Shown: positions 29,449 through 36,957 of the stretch, piece by piece
Position numbering within the stretch: the first letter of the stretch is position 1
Layout: each line of letters starts with the position of its first letter
Origin: Thermotoga caldifontis AZM44c09
GTDB taxonomy: Bacteria; Thermotogota; Thermotogae; Thermotogales; DSM-5069
DNA length: 64,000 nucleotides
NCBI RefSeq assembly: GCF_000828655.1
Contig: NZ_AP014509.1
Coordinates: 1,736,001-1,800,000, forward strand
Direction of reading: 5' to 3'
Program-made: the position numbers and the translations under genes
The notes under the pieces: generated by a model
Seen by the model: the letters and a program-made list of their open reading frames with translations, nothing else
Told to the model about the DNA's origin: nothing
Database searches by the model: none

Positions 29449-30603
29449 CTAAAAGTTCAGCCCAAAACCTATACTGAATGAAGGTCTCTTCGTTGAAAGA
29501 TCGTAAGCGGCTCCCATCAGTGCGAAGAAATTCTTTGTGAAGTTAAACTTGACCGCGCCCGAAAGGACGAACGTATTCTCGTTGAAGAGTCCCAGCGTTA
29601 TCGTGACTTCGTCGAAACCAATAACAGCCCCGAAGGACCACTCCGGGGATTTGAACGTCGCGTTCTGCAGCGATATCTTTATCGGATAGAGGCTCGCGAA
29701 GAGCGACAGAAAGTTCGTGAGCTTTGAAATGTCCGAAAAGCCCAGCAACAGGTACGTTTCTTCACCATGGTTGATCCTCGCCCCCACTCTCAAACCTTCG
29801 CTGCCGACCAGCTTCTCTAAGGTGGCAGAGAAATTGAGCGACGGTATTTCGACGTTCGCGCTCACCACGATGCCGAGCTCTGTCCACAAGACAAGATCGA
29901 TCTGACCTTTAAAGGTCCCATCGTAGATCAGAACGGCGTAGGCTTCGCTCGGCTGTTTCTCGCTCTCTTCGAAGAAGAGCTTTGTGATCTCGTCCAGATT
30001 TCCCGACGAGTACAAAGGTTCCTTCGGTAAGGTTGAAGCGACACTCGCCCTGGCGTATATCGCAACGTACTGAAACCCATCGTCCCTTTTCAGCGTGACA
30101 ACACCGATCAGAGAAAAATCATCCCTGCTTATTTCAAGTTCGCTGTCGAACCGTGTTGGACCGTAAGGATCGGCGATCGAGACCTTCGTCACGACGGAAT
30201 CGTCCAGCACCCGGGTTGGAGTGAGTTCGAATTTCAATCCTTTTCCAGTTCTAACACCTGTCGTCAACGAGAGTTCTTCGCTCGCTATCGTTATCGAAGC
30301 CTTCTGGTTCAGGACCGTGGACAGCCAGGGCCTTGTGGACGATCTACTTTTTTCTACCTTCTGGCCTGCTTCGAAGCTCATCTGAAGAAAGGGCAGGGCA
30401 ACGTTGAGCTGCATCTCTTTTGGAAGGTAGCTGAACGAGAAGAAGCTTCCATCCTTTGGAAACTCGGCCGTAAGCTCCTTCAGGTTGAACTTGGTCAGTG
30501 CCTCTTCGTTCAGCTGAACCATCTCGAACTGGTAGATGACGATCTCCACTGCCGTGACGAGAACAGAAAAAAGCATCAACAACAGAAGAACGATTTTTTT
30601 CAT
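29449..30603 (-). CDS. Secreted outer-membrane protein, possible degenerate secretin plus β-barrel
   Basis: About 384 residues with a signal peptide (MKKIVLLLLMLFSVLVTA). I know no named family for the whole protein. Residues about 95-165 (RPWLSTVLNQKASITI ... GKGLKFELTPTRVLDDSVV) can be aligned by eye with the secretin core of the adjacent gene (DPWIIAKENKPAKLFV ... GVGLDIVARVVGDNEIEV). The C-terminal half is rich in amphipathic β-strands and ends FSIGFGLNF, an outer-membrane barrel-like terminus. The ATG has GAGAGGGG eight bases upstream. Last gene of the locus, 14 bases after the secretin gene. Confidence 0.55.
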   Translation of the reverse strand: MKKIVLLLLMLFSVLVTAVEIVIYQFEMVQLNEEALTKFNLKELTAEFPKDGSFFSFSYLPKEMQLNVALPFLQMSFEAGQKVEKSRSSTRPWLSTVLNQKASITIASEELSLTTGVRTGKGLKFELTPTRVLDDSVVTKVSIADPYGPTRFDSELEISRDDFSLIGVVTLKRDDGFQYVAIYARASVASTLPKEPLYSSGNLDEITKLFFEESEKQPSEAYAVLIYDGTFKGQIDLVLWTELGIVVSANVEIPSLNFSATLEKLVGSEGLRVGARINHGEETYLLLGFSDISKLTNFLSLFASLYPIKISLQNATFKSPEWSFGAVIGFDEVTITLGLFNENTFVLSGAVKFNFTKNFFALMGAAYDLSTKRPSFSIGFGLNF

Positions 30604-30617
30604 GACGGATGCCCCTC

Positions 30618-31775
30618 TCAAAGTTTCTCAACGCTCAGGAATATGACCAGTTCTCGCTGCGAGGACGACTCCGATCTGGTTCCGAAAAGATACCTCAACA
30701 AGGGTATCCTCGACAACAACGGCAGGCCAGAGTTGCTCTGAGAATCGCTCTCGACAGTCAGACCGCTCACCACCACGGTCTGACCGCTTCTGATGATCAC
30801 CGTGGTTGACATCTCGTTCCTCTTCGTCGAGAGCGTTCTGGTCGTTCGACCGTTCGAAAAATAGCTCACACTCGGTGTGAGCGATACCTCTATCTCGTTA
30901 TCGCCCACGACTCTCGCCACTATGTCCAGCCCTACGCCCACGTCGACGGTCTGTATCGTCGCGGCGGCCCCTTCAGGTTGAACTATTATGATCTCTCGCT
31001 GTCCGACGAACAGTTTCGCCGGCTTGTTCTCCTTCGCTATGATCCAGGGATCTGCCTTTATCTTCGCCTGACGCTGTTCTTCGAGGGCGGCTATCCTCGC
31101 GACGATCTGTCCAAACACGTCCGTTTGAATCGCGAGCACACCCGAAACGAGTCCCGTTATCGCCTGCCAGTTCTCGTTGAACTGCTGGTTCGCACCGAAG
31201 CTGTAACCGATTTCTTCCAGGCCGAGGTCTGAAAGTTTGTCCTTTGATATCTCGGTGACTAACACGCTGATCTTCACCTGACTGGGTGCGACGTCTATCT
31301 GATCGAGCACCTTCTCAAACTCTTTCACGATCTCTTCCGGTGCCGTGATCGTGATCTGGTTCGTTTCGGCATCGAACTTCAAGAACGGTTCGAACGTCTT
31401 GGGTATCAGATTCCTGATCGAATCCACACTCAGATACTTCGGTTTGAACGTCTTCGTCCTGGCGATGTGTCTGAAGGCCGGATTGTTCGGATCCGGTGAA
31501 CCTACGAAATAGAAACCGTCCAGTTTCACGTACGTGTATCCTCCGGGCATGAGTATCATCTTCAGCGCCCGTTCCAGCGGAACATCCTGCAGTTCTATGG
31601 TCACAAAACCGCTCACGGTGTTGTCCGCAATGATTGGTACACCGGTCTGTGCCGAGATGTCCGCTAAGGCGTCCAGGATGTACGTGTCCTGGAATATGTT
31701 CGTCACTAAAGGTTCCTCTTCAAGAAAACACAGTGTACTGAGCAGTAACAGCGAAAAAACTGTCCTCCTTCTCAT
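30618..31775 (-). CDS. Orphan secretin (GspD/PilQ superfamily)
   Basis: A compact 385-residue secretin. A short hydrophobic N-terminus is followed by an STN/N0-like domain (FQDTYILDALADISAQTGVPIIAD to about residue 90), an N1-like domain (about 110-165, KYLSVDSIRNLIPKTFEP), and the C-terminal multimerisation domain (about 165-385) with the classic end VVSGLTVESDSQSNSGLP and PLLSRIPLLRYLFG. It should form an oligomeric outer-membrane pore. No type II secretion, type IV pilus or type III genes are in the window; the partners here are putative surface proteins. The start overlaps the upstream stop by 4 bases. Confidence 0.87.
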   Translation of the reverse strand: MRRRTVFSLLLLSTLCFLEEEPLVTNIFQDTYILDALADISAQTGVPIIADNTVSGFVTIELQDVPLERALKMILMPGGYTYVKLDGFYFVGSPDPNNPAFRHIARTKTFKPKYLSVDSIRNLIPKTFEPFLKFDAETNQITITAPEEIVKEFEKVLDQIDVAPSQVKISVLVTEISKDKLSDLGLEEIGYSFGANQQFNENWQAITGLVSGVLAIQTDVFGQIVARIAALEEQRQAKIKADPWIIAKENKPAKLFVGQREIIIVQPEGAAATIQTVDVGVGLDIVARVVGDNEIEVSLTPSVSYFSNGRTTRTLSTKRNEMSTTVIIRSGQTVVVSGLTVESDSQSNSGLPLLSRIPLLRYLFGTRSESSSQRELVIFLSVEKL

Positions 31776-33391
31776 TTCTCCTCGCCCCTTTCTATTCTGA
31801 TTCTCTGCTTGTTGACGATCGGCTCCAGACCTTCTGCCTCCAGCCGCGCCGTGACCACGTACTCGCCACTCTTCAAATCGGCGTCAAGAACGACCATGAA
31901 AAGTCTCTGCGTTCCTGGAAGTATCGGGTTTTCTTCGGTGTACGAGGCGCTGACAACGCGCTCGGTCGATTCAGGGTATATGATCCCGTTCTCCTCCCGC
32001 TGCGGGACGACCCTCTCCAGCCCGACAGTTATCGAAGGAAGAATGTGAATGTTTCCCTCGTTGGTAACGAGTAAGTCGATGGCCAAGCCCTGCTCGGTTG
32101 GAAGGATGCGCGCGATCTGCATCGAAGACTTCTTAACTACTTCTTCGTCCTTTCCAACGAACACGAGCAGGTTGGCACCCTGTTCGACCTTCAGATCTTC
32201 CGCGGTCGCAACGAACAGAAGATCGAAATACTGACCCCCCCTGATCCCCTCTGGAGGTCTCGCACTGATCCTCACCTTTCTGCTCTGGTTTGGTTTAAGC
32301 TGAAACGAAGTCGGACTGACCTCGATCCAGTCCGGTGCCTGGCCTCTCACCTCTATGGGAACCAGTTCGCCTGTCAGATCGTAGACCAGAGGATACACGG
32401 CACCTGACACGTTCACGGTCTGTTTTCCTCTGTTGAAGATCTCAACGGTGGTGCTGCGAAAAGCGGACGGCAAACATTTCAGTTCGACGTTGCCGGGCTC
32501 CACGAAGATCAGAGGTGCCTCCGTCTGTTTCTGGACCTGAGTGCCGACCTCAGCTTCCGCCACGTTCAGTTCCGCCTCTAAAATGGCCGGTCTGTAGCCA
32601 CCGTAATAGACCATGGCCCTCGCGATGTAACTTCCTGGAGAAAACTGTCTGGCGGTTATGCTCCTCAGCTCGACCTCCGCCCCGGGGAGAATGGTTCCAC
32701 TGCCCAAAGGAAACTTTGCCAGCGTCCTTCCTTCTCTGGTCTTGATCGTCAGTTCGCCGGAAACCTGCACGTGTATGTTCCCTCTGTTCGTAACGGTGGC
32801 AGTGAAAACGTTGGCGTTTGGACCGATGGTTTCCTGAACCAACGCCAGGGACGGTATTTCGCTTATCTTTTTGAGAGAAAGATCCGTGACGTACAGCTCC
32901 CGCCTCGCTCTGACAGAATCGATGCTGAGTTCGACGAAGGTGGCGATCTGATAGTCCAGCATGAGGGCAAAACCCATCGCTTCTTCCATGGTGGAAGGTT
33001 CCTCCCGCTCCGTAACGATCTTGAGCACAACAGATGCGTACCTTCCACCGCTCACTCCACGTGGAACACTTATTTCGACATCAATCCTCCGAGTACTCTT
33101 GGCTGGCACAGAGAATTTGGTTGGCGTTACCTTGACCCATTTCGCCGCAGAATAATTAGTCGAACCTGCAGGTGCCACGTTGTAGCCACCGTCTTTGCTT
33201 TGAACGACATCCGCCACCAGAACCTCAAAGTCAACGGCTTCGAATTCGTCAGCGTTCTCAACGAATATTGAAAAGGAAGTTCCTTCGCCCGCTTTGACCG
33301 CTCTGCTCACCAGAACGGGATCGATGCGAACGCTGAACGAGAAGACCATCAAGCATGCCAGAATCATAGCAAAAATCGTTATCTTTCTCAT
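31772..33391 (-). CDS. Secreted duplicated Ig-fold protein resembling WxL-interacting/chaperone-like proteins
   Basis: A 539-residue exported protein (signal peptide in the first 22 residues). It consists of two similar halves of about 260 residues. Each half has a first domain ending in a strand set like WVKVTPTKFSVPAKSTRRID (copy 1) or WIEVSPTSFQLKPNQSRKVR (copy 2) followed by a GG(R/Q)Y turn, then a second Ig-like domain starting TVTNRGNIHV (copy 1) or LVTNEGNIHI (copy 2). This domain pair matches the DUF916-DUF3324 layout of WxL-interacting proteins and is similar in fold style to pilus chaperones. No catalytic motif. The ATG follows GGGGTGAG. It lies behind a strong hairpin and is coupled to the secretin gene. 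Confidence 0.7.
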   Translation of the reverse strand: MRKITIFAMILACLMVFSFSVRIDPVLVSRAVKAGEGTSFSIFVENADEFEAVDFEVLVADVVQSKDGGYNVAPAGSTNYSAAKWVKVTPTKFSVPAKSTRRIDVEISVPRGVSGGRYASVVLKIVTEREEPSTMEEAMGFALMLDYQIATFVELSIDSVRARRELYVTDLSLKKISEIPSLALVQETIGPNANVFTATVTNRGNIHVQVSGELTIKTREGRTLAKFPLGSGTILPGAEVELRSITARQFSPGSYIARAMVYYGGYRPAILEAELNVAEAEVGTQVQKQTEAPLIFVEPGNVELKCLPSAFRSTTVEIFNRGKQTVNVSGAVYPLVYDLTGELVPIEVRGQAPDWIEVSPTSFQLKPNQSRKVRISARPPEGIRGGQYFDLLFVATAEDLKVEQGANLLVFVGKDEEVVKKSSMQIARILPTEQGLAIDLLVTNEGNIHILPSITVGLERVVPQREENGIIYPESTERVVSASYTEENPILPGTQRLFMVVLDADLKSGEYVVTARLEAEGLEPIVNKQRIRIERGEEK

Positions 33392-33421
33392 CTTCACTCA
33401 CCCCTGATCTCTCAGACTTGG

Positions 33422-33450
33422 AAAAAACGGGGGGACGTTTGTCCCCCCGT
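33422..33450 (-). terminator. Strong intercistronic terminator-like hairpin after the 229-residue protein gene
   Basis: A 10-bp perfect stem (acggggggac / gtccccccgt) with a 4-base loop, followed on the minus strand by six T. It divides the locus: the two putative subunit genes lie upstream, the assembly genes downstream. Read-through should be limited, giving more subunit than assembly mRNA. Confidence 0.85.
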
Positions 33451-33474
33451 CGCTGCTGAATCACTCTTTCCCTA

Positions 33475-34164
33475 CTATGGTAACTGCGTGTAGTTGAAGT
33501 CTGGCTTAAAGAAACCAGTATCCGGATCTATCCAGGGTTTTATCCTCTGAAGTGTCAGAACGATCGTTCCGCTCGTGCTGTAGTTGCACGCAGAGTTGCA
33601 TTCCGCAACAAATATCTTGTTCCACAGCTTCGTTTGGAGACCATAGTGCAACGCATTGCTGTCTGGTATTGTGAAACTCACGTTCGCTATGTCGGAAGCT
33701 GCCGCGAACTGGATGTTGTTGATGCCGGAGCCAAAACCGTACCACATGTCGATGTAGTTTTTCACTGTCGAATACGGTCCTTGATACGTTGGGCTTGCGA
33801 GGCCAGTGAAGGAAACAAGAACTTCACCGTTGCTCGCGATCGTCGCTGTGATGCAGTCTGTCAGATACGTGCCTGGTTTCCTAACGTACCACAGCCACTT
33901 GGTTCCAGTGAGACTGAAATCGATCCACTGAGCAACCGAAACGTCGACTCCAACTTGGATTTGCCATTGTCGCTTGTTGCACGCGCCACTTGCTCCACCG
34001 ACTGAGAACGCCCAGGCGTCGGCTTGAACATCTTCAGGTTCGTCGCTGATCGAAACCCACTCTCCGTCAACCCACTTCCATACTTCCAATTGCTGACCGG
34101 CAGCAATTGCGAAAACTGTGAACGCTACAAACATGGCCACGAGTATCAACGTAAGTTTCCTCAT
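33475..34164 (-). CDS. Secreted putative surface-structure subunit (229 residues)
   Basis: I do not recognise a named family. There is a clear signal peptide (MRKLTLILVAMFVAFTVFAIA) and the mature part is predicted β-rich with many aromatic residues (VWKWVDGEWVSI, KWLWYVRKPGTYL). Four cysteines (CNKR, DCIT, ECNSACNY) could form disulfides. It shares a core with the upstream gene product: WYVRKPGTYLTDCITATIA here against WYVKKPGQYVARFLTATIV there, and both end with a similar strand (GTIVLTLQ / ATVTFTLQ). A structural or filament subunit is inferred from secretion, abundance-type expression signals (AAGGAGGGAAGG, terminator behind) and neighbours. Confidence 0.6.
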   Translation of the reverse strand: MRKLTLILVAMFVAFTVFAIAAGQQLEVWKWVDGEWVSISDEPEDVQADAWAFSVGGASGACNKRQWQIQVGVDVSVAQWIDFSLTGTKWLWYVRKPGTYLTDCITATIASNGEVLVSFTGLASPTYQGPYSTVKNYIDMWYGFGSGINNIQFAAASDIANVSFTIPDSNALHYGLQTKLWNKIFVAECNSACNYSTSGTIVLTLQRIKPWIDPDTGFFKPDFNYTQLP

Positions 34165-34197
34165 AAACCTTCCCTCCTTTTCACACCTTCCAGCCTG

Positions 34198-35283
34198 TTA
34201 CTTTCCACCTTGCCCACTTCTACCTTCGATGTGATTTTGTACGGCTTGGAGTGTGAACGTTACCGTCGCGGTGTTTCTGTACGTTCCAGCCTGTTGAGTT
34301 CCAACAACAATCCTGTGCAACATGTTCATCGTCTGCCCGTTCTGTAAGGTCAGCGACTGGTTGTTCAGTTCGCTTGCCCTTATCCAGCCCTGCACGCTTG
34401 AAAGATCCTCTGCGAACGAGTAATAGACGGGCAGTTTCTCCTCTCCACCCCCTTCCAGAGAAAGATCGTCGAAATCAGAAAAAGTAACGAGGACAGGATG
34501 ACTCGCCGTCACTATCGTTGCTGTCAGAAATCTGGCAACGTACTGCCCCGGCTTCTTGACGTACCAGGCAACTTGACTGTTGCTCACCTGGATGCACATC
34601 CCGGTTTCTTCCTCTTCACCCGCCCACGCTGTTTCCTCGTCTGATCCGTTAGAAACCTTCAAATGCAACAGAATGTAGATCGTGGAAACTTCGGTCGCCG
34701 GGAGCATCACTGTGTAGGTATCTTGGTTCACCGCTGGTGAATATCGCTTGCTGTAGGGAAACTGTCCAGGTGCCAGATCGTTGTTGCTCAAGTCTGCTGG
34801 TTCTTCGGTGAGAAGACGCAGATGAGATTCATCCGCAACCCAGCTGCCGAAGAGAGAAAAGGATACAGACAAGCTGTCGTTTTCGTTCTTAACCGTCGCC
34901 CTCCCGATCCATTCGTTCTGTCCAGCGATGATCTTGTAGTACCGCTCGACGCCATCGAGCTGGTATGCCATGTAGAAGTACCATTTTCCGCCGCCACCTT
35001 GCCCTTTTGTGGTCACAAGCTGCGAGCCCACCTGTTTCGATGTGGGAGGTTCCAAAACTATGGTTCCCGTTATCGGGACAGACGCGTTGCTGTTGAGAAA
35101 CTCTCGGACAGAGGGTAACTCAACTTTGATTTCAGACTCACTCTCATCTACCACTTTCCAAAGACCTGTTTTTGGATCGTACCTGTAAACTGTCGGTACA
35201 TAGGCGAGTGCCCCTGAAATAAGGAAAACTACAGCAAAGACAGCTAAGCTTGTTTTAAGAACCTTCCTTGGCCACCCACCCAT
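34198..35283 (-). CDS. Secreted putative surface-structure protein, paralogue of the 229-residue protein
   Basis: A 361-residue exported protein with a signal peptide ending near SGALA. Its C-terminal 150 residues are homologous by eye to the downstream 229-residue protein. The N-terminus of the mature chain also matches in layout (YRYDPKTGLWKVVDESES against VWKWVDGEWVSISDEPED). The extra central region (about 90-230) is Ser/Thr/Gly rich and acidic. No enzyme motif is visible. It begins the operon; the ATG follows GAAGGTGAT. It could be a tip or anchor protein of the same structure, but this is a guess. Confidence 0.6.
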   Translation of the reverse strand: MGGWPRKVLKTSLAVFAVVFLISGALAYVPTVYRYDPKTGLWKVVDESESEIKVELPSVREFLNSNASVPITGTIVLEPPTSKQVGSQLVTTKGQGGGGKWYFYMAYQLDGVERYYKIIAGQNEWIGRATVKNENDSLSVSFSLFGSWVADESHLRLLTEEPADLSNNDLAPGQFPYSKRYSPAVNQDTYTVMLPATEVSTIYILLHLKVSNGSDEETAWAGEEEETGMCIQVSNSQVAWYVKKPGQYVARFLTATIVTASHPVLVTFSDFDDLSLEGGGEEKLPVYYSFAEDLSSVQGWIRASELNNQSLTLQNGQTMNMLHRIVVGTQQAGTYRNTATVTFTLQAVQNHIEGRSGQGGK

Positions 35284-35350
35284 GCACAATCACCTTCTCT
35301 GAGCTACATGCTACTCATGGGGCTCAAAGTGTACTGTAAATTAACTTTCA

Positions 35351-35385
35351 ATCGGCTAAAAATTTACTCAACATCGGCTAAAAAT
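35351..35385. repeat. Two 13-bp direct repeats upstream of the surface/secretion locus
   Basis: ATCGGCTAAAAAT occurs at 35351-35363 and 35373-35385, a 22-bp period (about two helical turns). The pair lies 68-102 bases upstream of the first gene. On the minus strand TTGAAA (35351-35346) abuts the first copy but has no good -10 partner at 16-18 bases. The layout suggests an operator for a dimeric regulator. Confidence 0.6.
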
Positions 35386-35390
35386 GTGGG

Positions 35391-35420
35391 GAAAAAGAAG
35401 GCGAGCGCCCGCTCGCCTTC
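35391..35420 (-). terminator. Terminator of trpB2
   Basis: An 11-bp perfect inverted repeat (gaaggcgagcg / cgctcgccttc) begins inside the trpB2 stop codon region and is followed on the minus strand by TTTTTC. Confidence 0.85.
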
Positions 35421-36690
35421 AGGAAACGTACGCGCTGAGGTCGAACAAACCGTGGCCACTGAGGTTGAAAACGATGACTTCCTCTCTCTTTTCTTCTTTT
35501 GCCCTGAGCGCCTCCCTGATCGCCCCGTTGATCGCGTAGGAGCTTTCCGGTGCGGGCACGATCCCTTCGAGCTTTGCGAACAGGCGTGCCGAATCGAAAA
35601 CCTCTTCCTGGTCGAAGGCGACCGCTTCGACCAGACCTTCCTTAACGAGTCTCGAAACGATCGGTGCGGCTCCGTGGTATCGCAGACCTCCCGCGTGGAT
35701 CTTCGGTGGGATGAAATCTTTACCGAGGGTGTACATCTTCAGAAGCGGTGTCAGACCGGCCGTGTCACCGTAGTCGTACTCGAACCTTCCTTTTGTGAGT
35801 GATGGACACGCCGTTGGCTCACAGGCTATCAACCTTATGTTCTTTCCGGACAGTTTGTCTGGTATGAACGGAAGTATCGTACCTGCGAAGTTCGATCCTC
35901 CACCGTGACAGCCCAAAACGATCGTGGGCGTCTCGTTCAACAGCTGGAGCTGTTTCTTGATCTCGAGCCCTATCACGGTCTGATGCAGAAGCACGTGGTT
36001 CAGCACGCTGCCGAGCGAGTACTTCGTGCTCGGATCGGACAGCGCGACCTCGATCGCTTCACTGATCGCGATGCCCAGACTGCCCGGCATCTCGCCGTTC
36101 TTTTCAAGCAAAGATCTTCCAAAGTTCGTCCTGTCGCTCGGACTCGGCACCACGTCGCCACCGAAGAGTCTCATCAGGTACTTCCGCATGGGTTTCTGCT
36201 CGTAGCTGATCCTCACCATGAACACGTTCACGGTGAGTCCGAACTTGGCGCCGGCGTAGCACAGGGCGCTTCCCCACTGTCCCGCACCCGTTTCAGTTAC
36301 CAGCCTCCTGGTGCCAGAGATCTTGTTGTAGTACGCCTGAGCGAGGGCCGTGTTCGTCTTGTGACTGCCCGTCGGGCTGACACCTTCGTACTTGTAGTAG
36401 ATGCGCGCCGGTGTCTGCAGATACTCTTCCAGATAGGTAGCTCTGTACAGCGGGGTGGGTCTGTAAACTGCGTACTCTCTCAGCACGGGCTCGGGGATGG
36501 GGATCTCTCTCTGCTCACTCACTTCCTGTTCGATGAGAGGTTCCGGAAAGATCGCAGAGAGCGCCTGGGGAGAAATGGGCTGTTTCGTTTTTGGATCGAG
36601 CGGAGGATCGAGTTTGAAAGGCAGATCCGCAAGCACGTTGTACCAATGCCTCGGCATGTCCTCAACCTTCAAATCCACCCTGACTCTCAC
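35419..36690 (-). CDS. trpB2: Tryptophan synthase β-like protein TrpB2
   Basis: A 423-residue PLP enzyme of the TrpB2 branch, which is longer than TrpB1 and lacks the usual TrpA contact region. The PLP lysine is in GSHKTN (about K111), the substrate loop in ETGAGQWGSALCYAGA, and the phosphate-binding loop in GCHGGGSN. TrpB2 condenses indole with serine or O-phosphoserine; it is often encoded outside the trp operon and its role has been debated. Here it stands alone behind a Trp-codon leader and attenuator, which argues that it serves tryptophan synthesis in vivo. Start: GTG with AGGAGGTGG upstream. Confidence 0.93.
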   Translation of the reverse strand: MRVRVDLKVEDMPRHWYNVLADLPFKLDPPLDPKTKQPISPQALSAIFPEPLIEQEVSEQREIPIPEPVLREYAVYRPTPLYRATYLEEYLQTPARIYYKYEGVSPTGSHKTNTALAQAYYNKISGTRRLVTETGAGQWGSALCYAGAKFGLTVNVFMVRISYEQKPMRKYLMRLFGGDVVPSPSDRTNFGRSLLEKNGEMPGSLGIAISEAIEVALSDPSTKYSLGSVLNHVLLHQTVIGLEIKKQLQLLNETPTIVLGCHGGGSNFAGTILPFIPDKLSGKNIRLIACEPTACPSLTKGRFEYDYGDTAGLTPLLKMYTLGKDFIPPKIHAGGLRYHGAAPIVSRLVKEGLVEAVAFDQEEVFDSARLFAKLEGIVPAPESSYAINGAIREALRAKEEKREEVIVFNLSGHGLFDLSAYVS

Positions 36691-36712
36691 AGTTCCACCT
36701 CCTGACGATTTC

Positions 36713-36748
36713 AAATAAAAAAGGGGCTCTCTTTTTCAAGAGAGCCCC
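36713..36748 (-). terminator. Attenuator terminator of trpB2
   Basis: On the minus strand ggggctctctt pairs with aagagagcccc (11 bp, 4-base loop), followed by TTTTTTATTT. Its 5' arm shares GGGG with the competing antiterminator helix. Confidence 0.93.
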
Positions 36749-36797
36749 GATTCGATGCGAGGTTAAAGCACGCGGTGCTTACCCCGTCGAATCGGGG
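36745..36797 (-). promoter_or_regulatory. Antiterminator of the trpB2 leader
   Basis: Minus-strand CCCCGATTCGA (36797-36787) is perfectly complementary to TCGAATCGGGG (36755-36745). The upstream arm lies over the last leader codons, just after the three Trp codons. The downstream arm overlaps the 5' arm of the terminator, so the two helices exclude each other. A small hairpin (36766-36780, aagcac-gcg-gtgctt) lies between the arms. Confidence 0.88.
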
Positions 36798-36856
36798 CAG
36801 CACCACCACCAGTTGTTCTCAACGAAAATGTTCCTCGAAACTATCAGCTTACTCAA
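36779..36856 (-). CDS. trpL: trp leader peptide with three consecutive Trp codons
   Basis: A 25-codon ORF starting TTG, five bases after GGGGTGA. It reads MSKLIVSRNIFVENN, then WWW at 36811-36803, then CCPDSTG and TAA. Three adjacent TGG codons are very unlikely by chance, and they sit just before the alternative helices. When Trp-tRNA is scarce the ribosome stalls at the TGG codons and leaves the antiterminator arm free. When Trp is plentiful it moves to the stop codon, covers that arm and lets the terminator form. Too short to appear in a usual gene call. Confidence 0.9.
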   Translation of the reverse strand: MSKLIVSRNIFVENNWWWCCPDSTG

Positions 36857-36880
36857 AGGTTTCACCCCAGCTTTGGCTAC

Positions 36881-36910
36881 ATTATATCACTCTGCAAACC
36901 TGTCTGTCAA
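36881..36910 (-). promoter_or_regulatory. Promoter of trpL-trpB2
   Basis: Consensus TTGACA (36910-36905), an 18-base spacer and consensus TATAAT (36886-36881) on the minus strand. It is back to back with the uxuA promoter, whose TACAAT -10 element is at 36932-36937 on the plus strand. Confidence 0.92.
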
Positions 36911-36957
36911 ATTCTCTCCAGAATCTGCGGGTACAATAAGGAATAGAGGTGAAGAAC

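Noticed and set aside
29449-35283. Ordinary type II secretion or type IV pilus locus
   Set aside because: Only a secretin is present; no assembly ATPase, prepilin, inner-membrane platform or prepilin peptidase gene is in the window.
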